48,874 bases of DNA from an uncultured Methylococcaceae bacterium (GTDB taxonomy: Bacteria > Pseudomonadota > Gammaproteobacteria > Methylococcales > Methylomonadaceae), in contig CAIPPE010000101.1 of NCBI GenBank assembly GCA_903866825.1, positions 1 to 48,874 on the forward strand, given 5' to 3'. The first letter of the stretch is position 1. Every line of letters starts with the position of its first letter. This document shows, in pieces, positions 34,877 to 44,268 of this stretch. The translations under genes and the position numbers were made by a program. Under the pieces are notes generated by a model. The model did no database searches and was not told the DNA's origin. It saw only the letters and a list, made by a program, of their open reading frames with translations.

Positions 34877-37444
34877 ATGCTAAAACAGTACCGTAAACAT
34901 GTTGAAGAGCGTGCCGCTGAAGGCGTAGTACCTAAGCCACTTGATGCCGAACAGACAACTGCTTTAGTTGAACTGATTAAATACCCTCCACAAGGGGAAG
35001 AGGAATTTCTTCTTAATTTATTAGCTAATAGAATTCCTGCCGGTGTTGACGAAGCCGCTTACGTTAAAGCCAGTTTTTTAACTGCGATAGCAAAAGGTGA
35101 AACAAGCTCACCCATATTAACACCCGCCGATGCCACAGAACTATTAGGTACCATGCTAGGGGGGTATAACATAACCCCTTTAATCGACTTGCTGGACAAC
35201 CCTACCCTGGCACCGATTGCAGTTAAAGGCTTATCACATACCTTACTGATCTTTGATGCGTTTCATGATGTTGAAGAGAAAGCATTGGCAGGCAATGAAT
35301 TTGCTAAAGCAGTGATTAAATCCTGGGCAGAAGCCGAATGGTTTACCAGCAAGCCTGCTGTTGCTGAAAAAACCACAGTGACTGTCTTTAAAGTCACCGG
35401 AGAAACCAATACCGACGATTTATCACCCGCACCAGATGCATGGTCAAGACCCGACATTCCACTTCATGCCAAAGCGATGCTAAAAATACCTAGAGAAGGT
35501 ATCACTAATGCAGAACTCCAAATCGAAGAGTTACAAAAAAAAGGTTTCCCCGTTGCTTATGTGGGTGATGTAGTAGGCACAGGCTCCTCACGTAAATCAG
35601 CGACTAACTCGGTTTTATGGTTCATCGGTAACGACATCCCCTTTATCCCTAATAAACGCGATGGCGGAGTTTGTATCGGTGGCAAAATCGCACCCATTTT
35701 CTTTAACACCATGGAAGACTCCGGCGCTCTGCCCTTTGAATGTGATGTGACTCAATTAGCCATGGGCGATGTGATTGATATCTATGTTTATGAAGGTGTC
35801 ATTAAACGTCATGAAACGGATGAAGTTATCTGTAAGTTCGCTTTAAAAACTGACATCATCCTGGATGAAGTCCGTGCAGGTGGACGTATTCCATTAATTA
35901 TTGGGCGTGGCTTAACGGATAGAGCCAGAAAGTCCTTAGGACTTGAAGCGTCAAACGTGTTCTTGCGCCCATCGGTAGAAGAAGTGACCAAGAAAGGCTT
36001 TACGCTGGCACAAAAAATAGTCGGTAAAGCCTGTGGTGTTGAAGGCGTTCGACCTAACACTTATTGTGAACCACACATGACCACCGTCGGGTCACAAGAT
36101 ACCACCGGCCCGATGACCCGCGATGAACTAAAAGATTTAGCCTGCTTAGGTTTCTCAGCAGACCTGGTGATGCAATCATTCTGTCATACTGCTGCTTATC
36201 CGAAACCCGTCGATGTTGTCATGCAACATACTCTACCCGACTTCATTATGAATCGTGGCGGTGTTTCTTTACGTCCTGGAGACGGAATCATTCACTCCTG
36301 GTTAAACCGCATGTTATTGCCAGATACTGTGGGAACGGGCGGTGATTCACATACCCGCTTCCCTATCGGCATTTCTTTTCCTGCAGGCTCTGGTTTAGTG
36401 GCTTTTGCTGCAGCAACCGGTGTCATGCCTTTGGATATGCCTGAATCCGTATTGGTTCGATTTAAAGGTGAAATGCAGCCCGGCATTACCCTAAGAGACA
36501 TGGTGAACGCGATTCCACATGCTGCCATCAAACGCGGATTATTAACCATTGATAAAAAAGGTAAGAAAAATGTTTTCTCAGGCCGCATCCTGGAAATAGA
36601 AGGTCTACCTGATTTAAAAGTTGAACAGGCATTTGAATTATCCGATGCATCAGCAGAACGCTCAGCCGGTGGCTGTACTATTCGTTTAAATGAAGCACCG
36701 ATACGTGAATACTTAAACTCTAATATTACCCTGTTGAAATGGATGATTTCTGAAGGATACGGCGATGTAAGAACGATCAAGCGTCGGATTAAAAGCATGG
36801 AAGAATGGCTTGCCAATCCCGTTCTACTCGAACCGGATGCCGATGCCGAGTATTTTGAGATCATTGAAATTGATATGAATGAAATCAAAGAACCGCTGTT
36901 GGCCTGCCCTAATGACCCTGATGATATTAAAACTCTCTCAGAAGTTGCGGGTACAAAAATCGATGAGGTCTTCTTGGGTTCCTGTATGACCAATATCGGT
37001 CACTTCCGTGCGGCAGGTAAATTACTTGAACAACAAAAAGGTGAATTACCTACCCGTCTATGGGTCGCCCCACCGACCAAGATGGATCAAACTCAATTAA
37101 CCGAAGAAGGCTATTACAGTACCTTTGGTAAAGCGGGTGCCCGAATGGAAATGCCGGGCTGTTCATTGTGTATGGGTAACCAGGCACGTGTTGCAGAAAA
37201 CTCAACCGTCGTTTCTACATCGACACGTAACTTCCCTAACCGCTTAGGTAATGGGGCCAATGTTTATTTAGCCTCTGCAGAACTGGCAGCCGTATGTTCA
37301 TTGTTAGGTAAAATACCTTCTTTTGATGAATATAAAGTCTATGCTGAACAGATCAGTAAATCGGCTGGAGAGAGTTATCGCTACCTCAACTTTAATCAAA
37401 TGAAGGCTTACCAGAATAAAGCGGATACTGTTGAAACCGCTTAA
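34877..37444 (+). CDS. acnB: Aconitate hydratase B / 2-methylisocitrate dehydratase
   Basis: This 855-residue enzyme interconverts citrate and isocitrate in the TCA cycle, and can act on 2-methylisocitrate. The N-terminal HEAT-like domain starts [16 protein letters not shown], the swivel domain follows near 165-375, and the catalytic domain holds the iron-sulfur ligands Cys703 (GSCMTNIGH), Cys762 and Cys765 ([11 protein letters not shown]). Other signatures are [11 protein letters not shown] and [10 protein letters not shown]. The length matches AcnB of gammaproteobacteria closely. AAGGAG lies 8 nt before the ATG. Confidence 0.97.
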   Translation: MLKQYRKHVEERAAEGVVPKPLDAEQTTALVELIKYPPQGEEEFLLNLLANRIPAGVDEAAYVKASFLTAIAKGETSSPILTPADATELLGTMLGGYNITPLIDLLDNPTLAPIAVKGLSHTLLIFDAFHDVEEKALAGNEFAKAVIKSWAEAEWFTSKPAVAEKTTVTVFKVTGETNTDDLSPAPDAWSRPDIPLHAKAMLKIPREGITNAELQIEELQKKGFPVAYVGDVVGTGSSRKSATNSVLWFIGNDIPFIPNKRDGGVCIGGKIAPIFFNTMEDSGALPFECDVTQLAMGDVIDIYVYEGVIKRHETDEVICKFALKTDIILDEVRAGGRIPLIIGRGLTDRARKSLGLEASNVFLRPSVEEVTKKGFTLAQKIVGKACGVEGVRPNTYCEPHMTTVGSQDTTGPMTRDELKDLACLGFSADLVMQSFCHTAAYPKPVDVVMQHTLPDFIMNRGGVSLRPGDGIIHSWLNRMLLPDTVGTGGDSHTRFPIGISFPAGSGLVAFAAATGVMPLDMPESVLVRFKGEMQPGITLRDMVNAIPHAAIKRGLLTIDKKGKKNVFSGRILEIEGLPDLKVEQAFELSDASAERSAGGCTIRLNEAPIREYLNSNITLLKWMISEGYGDVRTIKRRIKSMEEWLANPVLLEPDADAEYFEIIEIDMNEIKEPLLACPNDPDDIKTLSEVAGTKIDEVFLGSCMTNIGHFRAAGKLLEQQKGELPTRLWVAPPTKMDQTQLTEEGYYSTFGKAGARMEMPGCSLCMGNQARVAENSTVVSTSTRNFPNRLGNGANVYLASAELAAVCSLLGKIPSFDEYKVYAEQISKSAGESYRYLNFNQMKAYQNKADTVETA

Positions 37445-37532
37445 TTTTGATTAAGGTAACGCGTAATCAATAATCGTCACCTTACTGGATGCGCTGCACA
37501 ACCATGAAGCGCATCGATCACTCTATGGTTGA

Positions 37533-37574
37533 AAGTACACAAAGCAAACACCACCATGTTAGCTTTGTGTACTT
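37533..37574. promoter_or_regulatory. Perfect 13-bp inverted repeat upstream of the dciA-like gene
   Basis: AAGTACACAAAGC (37533-37545) and GCTTTGTGTACTT (37562-37574) are exact reverse complements around a 16-nt loop, 88 bp after acnB and 39 bp before the next gene. No T tract follows. It could be an operator, a weak acnB terminator or an mRNA hairpin controlling the DciA-like start. Confidence 0.5.
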
Positions 37575-37613
37575 CACATTGTTTCGAAGCTGAACAACGA
37601 GCACTCTGCTTTT

Positions 37614-38069
37614 ATGCCCTCAAAACCACCTACGTTTAAAGTTTCACTAACTTATCAGAATCGCACGATGGCTTTTTATTATAGCCAGATTGAGCAGCAA
37701 CAACGCCTGTTAAAGCGTATTCAAAACGTCTTACCCTACAACCTGGCAAAGCAAGCGAGACACTGTCTGATTAAAGATAAAAAGTTACTGATCTACACCG
37801 ATTCTGCAACATGGGCATCACAGTTACGTTTTTATAACCAGGCGATTATTGGAGCCATTCAATCAACCACAAAAGCACCGATTGAAGCGATACAGGTCAA
37901 GGTAATAACCAGGCAAATAGGTTCTTCTTCAGGATCGACAAGGAAAGCAAACTTGCCTTCTGTAGAAAAAATAGCGCAGATAAGAAGTGATAGCTTATCT
38001 ATTTCAGATACCCAATTACAGCAATCATTACTCAAATTAAGTACTACACTGGATAGATTATCCAGGTAA
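37614..38069 (+). CDS. dciA: DciA-like (DUF721) protein
   Basis: This 151-residue protein has a DUF721-type core: QNVLPYNLAKQARHCLIKDKKLLIYTDSATWASQLRF around residues 38-74, the pattern that defines DciA relatives. DciA loads the replicative helicase in bacteria that lack DnaC. The basic, loosely structured C-terminus is common in the family. It ends 26 bp before the convergent diguanylate cyclase gene. The family call is good; the helicase role is taken from the family. Confidence 0.78.
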   Translation: MPSKPPTFKVSLTYQNRTMAFYYSQIEQQQRLLKRIQNVLPYNLAKQARHCLIKDKKLLIYTDSATWASQLRFYNQAIIGAIQSTTKAPIEAIQVKVITRQIGSSSGSTRKANLPSVEKIAQIRSDSLSISDTQLQQSLLKLSTTLDRLSR

Positions 38070-38095
38070 TCACCGTCAGGAACTTATCAACCAAT

Positions 38096-39673
38096 TTAAA
38101 AATTCCCCGTAAAATAAGAAAAGCAGCCACGTCCATTTTCTTTAGCTTGATAAAGTGCAATGTCTGCATGATCCATGAGGATTTCAGGGGTGGTGCCGTG
38201 TTGAGGATATATGCTGATACCGATACTCGCTCCTATTTGTACCCTGGCATTTTCAGATAATTGAAAGGGAATAGTTAATTCGGTAATCAATTTTAGGGCA
38301 ATGACTTCAGCAGCTTCGGGGATTTTCAGGTTTTCTAGTATGAGTATAAATTCATCACCCCCTAAACGCGCAACCATGTCGCCATCACGTAAACAGTTTC
38401 TAATTCTTATCGCAACTTGCTTAAGTAATTCATCACCTAGAGTGTGGCCTAAGCTATCATTCACCGCTTTGAATTTATCCAAATCTATCATGAAGACCGC
38501 GAACTGTGTATTAGGCCGTTGACTAAGCGCGATGCTATAGCTTAATCTGTCAAACAGCTTCCGCCGATTTGGCAAACCCGTCAGCCAGTCGTAAAAGGCC
38601 AATTGTTTAATTTCCTCTTCTGCAGCTTTACGTTCAGTGACATCACGAAAACTCCAAACCCGTCCAACCGGTTTTCCATTAAGATAATGTGGTTTGGAAT
38701 AACACTCAATAATACGGCCATCTTTAAAATGTACCTCGGAAAAGTTTTCATCGTAAACGCGGCTGTCAATATCAATCATATCATTTAAAAAACCTTCTTT
38801 GTCAATGACCTGATCTAATATGCATACGAGCAGAAATGGGTTACTTCTTAATTCGGGTGCAGATTCTGAAATCCCCCACATTTTAACAAACAAGCTATTG
38901 TATTGAACAACATCACCGGTTGACGAAATTACTAAAAGCGCATCTGCGGTGGATTCAAGCGTTGCATTCAATAGCGAAACTGATTTGTTGAGCTCTAATT
39001 GTGCCTGATTTTTTTCATCAAAATATTTCTCATTACACATTAAACCAAAGCCGAAAGTAGTTCCGACTATAAAGACAGCGTTAGTTAAATAAGCCAGATC
39101 CTGAATGATATTGTGCTGAAACAGGAACTGTTCCGGCTGAGTATTCCAAATCAAATAATAAAAAGCCCGAATTACATACACGCCTGAAGCAAAACCAAAA
39201 AAAGCAGCTGTTACTTGATGACTTCTAGGACGAGTAGTGTGCTGTTTAGTCAATAACAAAATGCTGTTCGCAAGCAACAAAACTGCAACAGATAATGAGG
39301 TCACAACGATTTTAGCAGCTATATTAAAGTTTATCAGGACGAAATAAATGTGCGCAAGAAAAGAAATAGTGACCACTATATACAGCCATCGAAGTGATAC
39401 TTTGATTTCTTTAAATTCAGCCAAAGCGCGAAAATACAAAACAATTGCTATTAGAGCTAATGCCGTACCTATTATCATTGAAAAGAAATGCGGAATAATC
39501 CCGTATAGAGCAGTTAAACTCCAACCTATTCCCATTAGAAATAATGCCTTTGCCCAGTAGCATATGCCTTTGACATCAGTTAAATAATTACGTGACACCA
39601 CGAACAAGCCAGCACTCATCATTAATGAAATAATGATAGTGAAGACAATGATGGAAAAAGGATCAATATGCAT
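38096..39673 (-). CDS. Membrane diguanylate cyclase with PAS domain
   Basis: This protein of about 525 residues has some seven N-terminal hydrophobic helices, a PAS domain around 230-345 (LNATLESTADALLVISSTGDVV) and a C-terminal GGDEF domain. The active motif GGDEF is intact in MVARLGGDEFILILE, and RDGD five residues upstream is an intact inhibitory RxxD site. It should make cyclic di-GMP in response to a signal sensed in the membrane or PAS part. There is no EAL domain. The ATG at 39673 puts the first helix right after the start; an ATG 21 codons upstream (39736) is an alternative. Confidence 0.92.
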   Translation of the reverse strand: MHIDPFSIIVFTIIISLMMSAGLFVVSRNYLTDVKGICYWAKALFLMGIGWSLTALYGIIPHFFSMIIGTALALIAIVLYFRALAEFKEIKVSLRWLYIVVTISFLAHIYFVLINFNIAAKIVVTSLSVAVLLLANSILLLTKQHTTRPRSHQVTAAFFGFASGVYVIRAFYYLIWNTQPEQFLFQHNIIQDLAYLTNAVFIVGTTFGFGLMCNEKYFDEKNQAQLELNKSVSLLNATLESTADALLVISSTGDVVQYNSLFVKMWGISESAPELRSNPFLLVCILDQVIDKEGFLNDMIDIDSRVYDENFSEVHFKDGRIIECYSKPHYLNGKPVGRVWSFRDVTERKAAEEEIKQLAFYDWLTGLPNRRKLFDRLSYSIALSQRPNTQFAVFMIDLDKFKAVNDSLGHTLGDELLKQVAIRIRNCLRDGDMVARLGGDEFILILENLKIPEAAEVIALKLITELTIPFQLSENARVQIGASIGISIYPQHGTTPEILMDHADIALYQAKENGRGCFSYFTGNF

Positions 39674-39824
39674 AGAAATAATCAACAAATCTAGTTTGCC
39701 TTTAAAATAGCATAAAAAACCGTAACCATTCAGCATAAGTTACAACCCTAATTGAGCGCTCTGATTGGGTCGGTTGAATCGCCAAAGCAAAACTTATCCG
39801 TAACGAGTCTTGAAAAGAGATGGG

Positions 39825-40274
39825 TTACAGCAATGACTTTAACATCAGCCAATGCGGAAGTGTAATTTCTGTAAACCGATCCCCGACCTTGCTGTATTTA
39901 AGACGCTCATAAAACGGAACCACCGTTTCACGAGCATGTAAAATCATTTCTTTAAAATCCAATTGTTTAGCCAAGGTCTGAGAATAACAGACCAACTCAC
40001 TACCAACCCCACTTCTCTGAAAAAGACTATCAACCGCTACCTGCCGCATTTGAATCTGATGATTGTCCAGTGGCTTTAAAACCAGGCAAGCAATCAATTT
40101 GCCGTCTAAATAAGATCCGATATGGTAAGAATCAGCTTCCGATTTTAACTGTTCATCTGAAAACGTAAGACCTAAGGGCTGCCGTAGAATCAAATAGCGT
40201 AAGGCCACTGCCGCCTTATATTCAGGTGAGTTATGATTAATTCTTTTGATTTCAATATCTGTTAGCCTAATCAT
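39825..40274 (-). CDS. GNAT family N-acetyltransferase
   Basis: This 149-residue protein has the GNAT acetyl-CoA loop MRQVAVDSLFQRSGVGSELV (the V-x4-Q-x2-G-x-G pattern) and the later strand-helix ILHARETVVPFYERLKY. The substrate is unknown. It is a single gene pointing left, divergent from hsdM with 154 bp between them. Confidence 0.87.
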   Translation of the reverse strand: MIRLTDIEIKRINHNSPEYKAAVALRYLILRQPLGLTFSDEQLKSEADSYHIGSYLDGKLIACLVLKPLDNHQIQMRQVAVDSLFQRSGVGSELVCYSQTLAKQLDFKEMILHARETVVPFYERLKYSKVGDRFTEITLPHWLMLKSLL

Positions 40275-40333
40275 TTCGTCTTAAGGGTTATGCTCAGTAT
40301 TTTTTTACATAGAATAAGGCGAATTTGCATACT

Positions 40334-40363
40334 TTGTGAAGGACGTTAGATAAACTCTATAAA
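40334..40363 (+). promoter_or_regulatory. Possible sigma-70 promoter of the type I restriction operon
   Basis: TTGTGA (40334-40339) and TATAAA (40358-40363) are separated by 18 bp in the divergent region, 66 bp before the hsdM start. Moderate match only. Confidence 0.4.
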
Positions 40364-40428
40364 TTAAGGCGTTTTAACCGCATAATATCCACCTTAAACC
40401 GACTTAATCAATTCCAACGCTAACCACC

Positions 40429-42147
40429 ATGGTCAATATCGACGAACAACAGTTTTTAAATAATCTCGACAAAAAATTATGGACCAGTGCAGATAAGCTT
40501 CGCTCTACCCTCGATGCCTCGCAATACAAAAACACCGTACTCGGGTTAATCTTTTTAAAATACGTCAGCGATTCATTTGATAATCGCCGACAGGAACTTA
40601 TCACTCAATTTAAAACCCCAGACCACGAATACTACCTCGATCCCACCGATTATGATGGTGAAGACAGCGCAGACTATCAAGCCGAGATTGCTATTGAATT
40701 AGAACAACGGGATTACTACGCTGAGAAAAATGTATTTTGGGTGCCCAAAGTGGCGCGTTGGGAGTTTTTACAAAACCAAAACAAAGTCGTTATTAATAGT
40801 GTCATTTGGCTTAACAAAGTTGGTGATGTCCTCACCGAAGCCCCCGAAGATGATACAGAAAAACGCCTGTGCACCCGCATTAGTTCGGTTGGACAATTAA
40901 TCGATCACGCACTCGACGCAATTGAAAAAGACAACGAAAAACTTAAAGGCATTCTTAATAAACGCTACACCACCTTACAAATAGACGCCGCTAAACTGGG
41001 TGAACTGATTGATTTAATCGCCACCATCCCCTTTAAACATGAGAGCCTCAGCAGTAAGGACATTCTTGGGCATGTGTACGAATACTTTTTGGGCCAATTT
41101 GCCTTAGCTGAAGGCAAAAAAGGCGGACAGTTTTACACACCAAAGTCCATCGTCAGCCTGATTGTGCAAATGCTCGAACCGTTTAAAGGCCGAGTGTATG
41201 ATCCTGCGATGGGTAGCGGGGGCTTTTTCGTACAATCCGAAAACTTTATCCGGGAACATCAAGGCCGCATCGGTGATGTCTCCATTTATGGGCAAGAATA
41301 TAACCACACCACTTGGCAACTGGCTGCCATGAACATGGTGATTCGCGGCATAGACTTTAACTTTGGCAAAGAACCCGCCAACACCTATACCAACGATCAA
41401 CACCCGGATTTACGCGCCGACTTTGTCATGGCTAACCCGCCCTTTAATATGCGCGAATGGGATACGGGGGTCAGTGACGATGATCCTCGCTGGGTATATG
41501 GCAAACCACCCAGTGGCAACGCCAACTTTGCCTGGCTGCAACACATGCTCTACCACTTGGCGCCTAATGGCAGTTTAGGCTTGTTGCTTGCCAACGGCTC
41601 CATGAGCTCCAATACCAATAATGAAGGTGAAATCCGCAAAGCCTTAATAGAAAATGATCTCGTGGAATGCATGGTCGCCCTGCCCGGACAATTATTTACT
41701 AATACTCAAATCCCCGCCTGTATTTGGTTCTTAACTAAAAATAAAGGTCAACGCAGCTCTGCCAGTGGCAAAACCTTAAGAGATCGAAAAGGTGAAATAC
41801 TGTTTATCGATGCCCGTAACCTCGGCTATATGAAAGACCGGGTGTTGCGTGACTTTACCCCCGATGACTTAAACAAAGTAACCCAAACGTTCCACGCTTG
41901 GCAAACTGGTTTAGGCTATACAGACCAAGCCGCGTTTTGCAAAGCCACTCAACTTGTCGATATACAAAAGCATGATTACGTGCTCACACCGGGCCGTTAT
42001 GTCGGTGCAGCAGATGCCGTCGAGGATGGAGAAGCCTTTGCCGATAAAATGACGCGGCTAACGGCACTGCTAAAAAGTCAGTTTGAACAAAGTGATCGAT
42101 TGGAAGCAGAGATTAAAAAGAACCTGGCGGGATTGGGTTATGATTGA
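40429..42147 (+). CDS. hsdM: Type I restriction-modification methylase subunit
   Basis: This 572-residue HsdM starts with the helical HsdM_N domain (FLNNLDKKLWTSADKLRSTLDASQYKNTVLGLIFLKYVSD). The N6-adenine methylase domain follows with SAM motif I at 258-265 (DPAMGSGG) and the catalytic NPPF at 336-339. With HsdS it methylates the recognition site, and it is also needed for restriction. The length is normal and no break is seen. Its last 8 bp overlap the HEPN-like gene, so that gene is translationally tied to the methylase. Confidence 0.96.
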   Translation: MVNIDEQQFLNNLDKKLWTSADKLRSTLDASQYKNTVLGLIFLKYVSDSFDNRRQELITQFKTPDHEYYLDPTDYDGEDSADYQAEIAIELEQRDYYAEKNVFWVPKVARWEFLQNQNKVVINSVIWLNKVGDVLTEAPEDDTEKRLCTRISSVGQLIDHALDAIEKDNEKLKGILNKRYTTLQIDAAKLGELIDLIATIPFKHESLSSKDILGHVYEYFLGQFALAEGKKGGQFYTPKSIVSLIVQMLEPFKGRVYDPAMGSGGFFVQSENFIREHQGRIGDVSIYGQEYNHTTWQLAAMNMVIRGIDFNFGKEPANTYTNDQHPDLRADFVMANPPFNMREWDTGVSDDDPRWVYGKPPSGNANFAWLQHMLYHLAPNGSLGLLLANGSMSSNTNNEGEIRKALIENDLVECMVALPGQLFTNTQIPACIWFLTKNKGQRSSASGKTLRDRKGEILFIDARNLGYMKDRVLRDFTPDDLNKVTQTFHAWQTGLGYTDQAAFCKATQLVDIQKHDYVLTPGRYVGAADAVEDGEAFADKMTRLTALLKSQFEQSDRLEAEIKKNLAGLGYD

Positions 42148-42562
42148 TTACACTAAACTACAAAAGTCCCTGAAACACCTGGAACTGCAATATAAAAATT
42201 ATTGCAACTCACAGTATCGTAATGAACTCAGCGAACTGGATAAAGAAGGCCTAGCCGAATCGACCATCCAGCGTTTTGAAACCTGCTATGACACCCTTTG
42301 GAAAATATTAAAGCGCTATTTAGTTGAGGAGTTAGGTATTCCTGAAGTGCCGAACAGCCCTAAGCCTATACTTCGCCTGGCCTTTGAGAATCAACTTTTT
42401 GCATCGCCTGTAGAACAATGGCTTAACTATGCCGATATCCGAGTCAGTACAGCACACGATTATAATCAAGAAAAAGCCAATGAATGTCTGATTATTATGC
42501 AAGATTTTATTAACGATGCTACGGAGCTATATCAAACCCTGACAGGTACACCATGGGAATAA
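42140..42562 (+). CDS. HEPN-like toxin / nucleotidyltransferase substrate-binding protein (HI0074/HepT type)
   Basis: This 140-residue all-helical protein belongs to the HI0074 group of HEPN-like proteins that pair with minimal nucleotidyltransferases. The motif RVSTAHDY (Arg101, His106, Tyr108) fits RX4HXY, which in HepT toxins forms the RNase site and whose tyrosine is AMPylated by MntA. It starts at the ATG at 42140, overlapping the hsdM stop. A longer upstream start would lie wholly inside hsdM. The next gene overlaps by 10 bp and begins with the matching MNT domain. Whether this copy is a toxin or only a binding partner is not shown by sequence. Confidence 0.85.
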   Translation: MIDYTKLQKSLKHLELQYKNYCNSQYRNELSELDKEGLAESTIQRFETCYDTLWKILKRYLVEELGIPEVPNSPKPILRLAFENQLFASPVEQWLNYADIRVSTAHDYNQEKANECLIIMQDFINDATELYQTLTGTPWE

Positions 42563-44268
42563 CTGCCAACATCGATATTAGCACCGAACAACGCAAGATT
42601 CTGCTCGATTTATTCAGTAAACACATACCCAAAACTAAGGTTTTGGCGTTTGGCTCTAGGGTTAAATGGACAACCCGATTTAATTCAGACCTAGATTTAG
42701 TCGTTTTCTCAAGTTCCGAGCAAAGCAACCAAGTTTCGGCATTGAAAGAAGCGCTTGAAGAAAGTAATTTACCGTTTAGAGTAGATTTATTAGTGTGGGA
42801 TAATCTCCCAGAAAACTTTCAGCGCAATATTGAAGAAGGTTATGTAGTATTGGTGGGGCGTAATTTGGGGCCGGATGAGATTACGAGATCTAATTGGAAA
42901 CGTCTACCTGTTACAGAGGTATGTACGTTAATAGTTGATTGTGTAAATAAAACAGCACCTAACGTTGACCATGTGACTCCATATAAGATGATTAGAACTC
43001 CCAATATTAAGGGTGGACGAGTTAATGTAGCTGATTGCAGGTATGTCGAGAAAGATGTATTTGATAAATGGACACGTCGAGCATCTGTCGAAAATGATGA
43101 TGTATTGTTAACGCGTGAAGCTCCAATGGGTGAAGTAGGTATAGTTAATACAAAGGAAAATATTTTCCTTGGCCAACGTATCGTGCAATACCGAGCAAAT
43201 AAGAATGTGATGAATCCACGTTTTCTTCTTTACTCATTTTTATCAAATGATCTACAAAATCAATTTAGAGCACATGAAGGGAGTGGCTCTGTTGTTAGTC
43301 ACATACGAGTGCAAGATTGTTTAAAGTTCGAAATGAATGTACCACCTCTGGAAGTTCAAAACTGGATTGTGAATGTTCTGGGCAGCATAGAAGACAAAAT
43401 AGAACTCAACCGCCAAACCAACCAAACCCTAGAACAAATCGCTCAAGCCCTCTTTAAAAGCTGGTTTGTCGATTTTGATCCTGTTAAAGCCAAAATCGCC
43501 GCCAAACAAGCTGGCGCAAATGCAGAACAAATCGAACGCGCTGCCTTATGCGCCATCAGCGGGAAAACCCCAGAACAACTTGCACAACTTAATCCGCAAA
43601 TCCTACAACAACTCAAAACCACTGCCGCTTTATTTCCTGATGCTTTGATAGATTCTGAGTTGGGGAAAATACCGGAGGGATGGAAACTTAACTCCTTAAG
43701 CGATATAGCGGTTTTCTCTGATGGAAGAATTAATGTTTCAGAATTATCATTAGAAAACTATATATCTACAGAAAACATGCTTGATGATAAAAAGGGAGTT
43801 TCGATTGCATCATCTCTCCCAAATGTTAAATCTGTTCCGAGCTTTAATGTTGGTCAGATTTTAATCTCCAACATTCGCCCATATTTTAAAAAAATATGGT
43901 TAGCTAGATTTGCAGGTGGGCGTTCGAATGATGTTCTTGGGCTACAGCCTATAGATTCTAACTGTGAAGAGTATTTATATAACTTGCTGTACCAAGATGA
44001 ATTCTTCAACTTTATGATGGCAACATCTAAAGGCGCGAAAATGCCAAGAGGTGACAAGAGCGCAATAATGGGCTGGATGTGTATACACCCTAGCCTAGAA
44101 ATTAAGATAGCTTATACAAAGAGCGTAGAAAGTTTTTATAAACGTATTCATAGTTCTACCCAAGAAAATGAATATCTTGAATCTTTAAGAGACTCACTAC
44201 TACCCAAACTCCTCTCAGGTCAAATTTCAATAAAATCAAGCCAAACACTTTCGGGGCAAATGATATGA
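42553..44268 (+). CDS. hsdS: MNT nucleotidyltransferase fused to type I specificity subunit HsdS
   Basis: This 571-residue protein has two parts. Residues 1-101 are a minimal nucleotidyltransferase with Gly34-Ser35 and Asp46/Asp48 in GSRVKWTTRFNSDLD and the third acidic residue Asp78 in RVDLLVWD, so its catalytic set looks complete. A short linker (102-113) leads to HsdS: the first target-recognition domain from 114, the central conserved SIEDKIELNRQTNQTLEQIA and FKSWFVDFDPVKAK near 280-315, a second recognition domain from ~375 (IPEGWKL), and a C-terminal LRDSLLPKLLSGQI. No stop or usable HsdS start lies at the join. The fusion ties a HEPN-modifying enzyme to DNA specificity. The gene overlaps the HEPN gene by 10 bp. 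Confidence 0.9.
   Translation: MGITANIDISTEQRKILLDLFSKHIPKTKVLAFGSRVKWTTRFNSDLDLVVFSSSEQSNQVSALKEALEESNLPFRVDLLVWDNLPENFQRNIEEGYVVLVGRNLGPDEITRSNWKRLPVTEVCTLIVDCVNKTAPNVDHVTPYKMIRTPNIKGGRVNVADCRYVEKDVFDKWTRRASVENDDVLLTREAPMGEVGIVNTKENIFLGQRIVQYRANKNVMNPRFLLYSFLSNDLQNQFRAHEGSGSVVSHIRVQDCLKFEMNVPPLEVQNWIVNVLGSIEDKIELNRQTNQTLEQIAQALFKSWFVDFDPVKAKIAAKQAGANAEQIERAALCAISGKTPEQLAQLNPQILQQLKTTAALFPDALIDSELGKIPEGWKLNSLSDIAVFSDGRINVSELSLENYISTENMLDDKKGVSIASSLPNVKSVPSFNVGQILISNIRPYFKKIWLARFAGGRSNDVLGLQPIDSNCEEYLYNLLYQDEFFNFMMATSKGAKMPRGDKSAIMGWMCIHPSLEIKIAYTKSVESFYKRIHSSTQENEYLESLRDSLLPKLLSGQISIKSSQTLSGQMI

Noticed and set aside
36292-36993. 233-codon minus-strand frame inside acnB
   Set aside because: It is a mirror of the strongly conserved aconitase catalytic domain, with no ribosome-binding site and no family resemblance.
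42863-42900. Separate start for HsdS at the MNT-HsdS join
   Set aside because: The ATG at about 42866 is in a different frame and ends quickly. No in-frame start with a ribosome-binding site lies near the first recognition domain, so a true fusion is the better reading.
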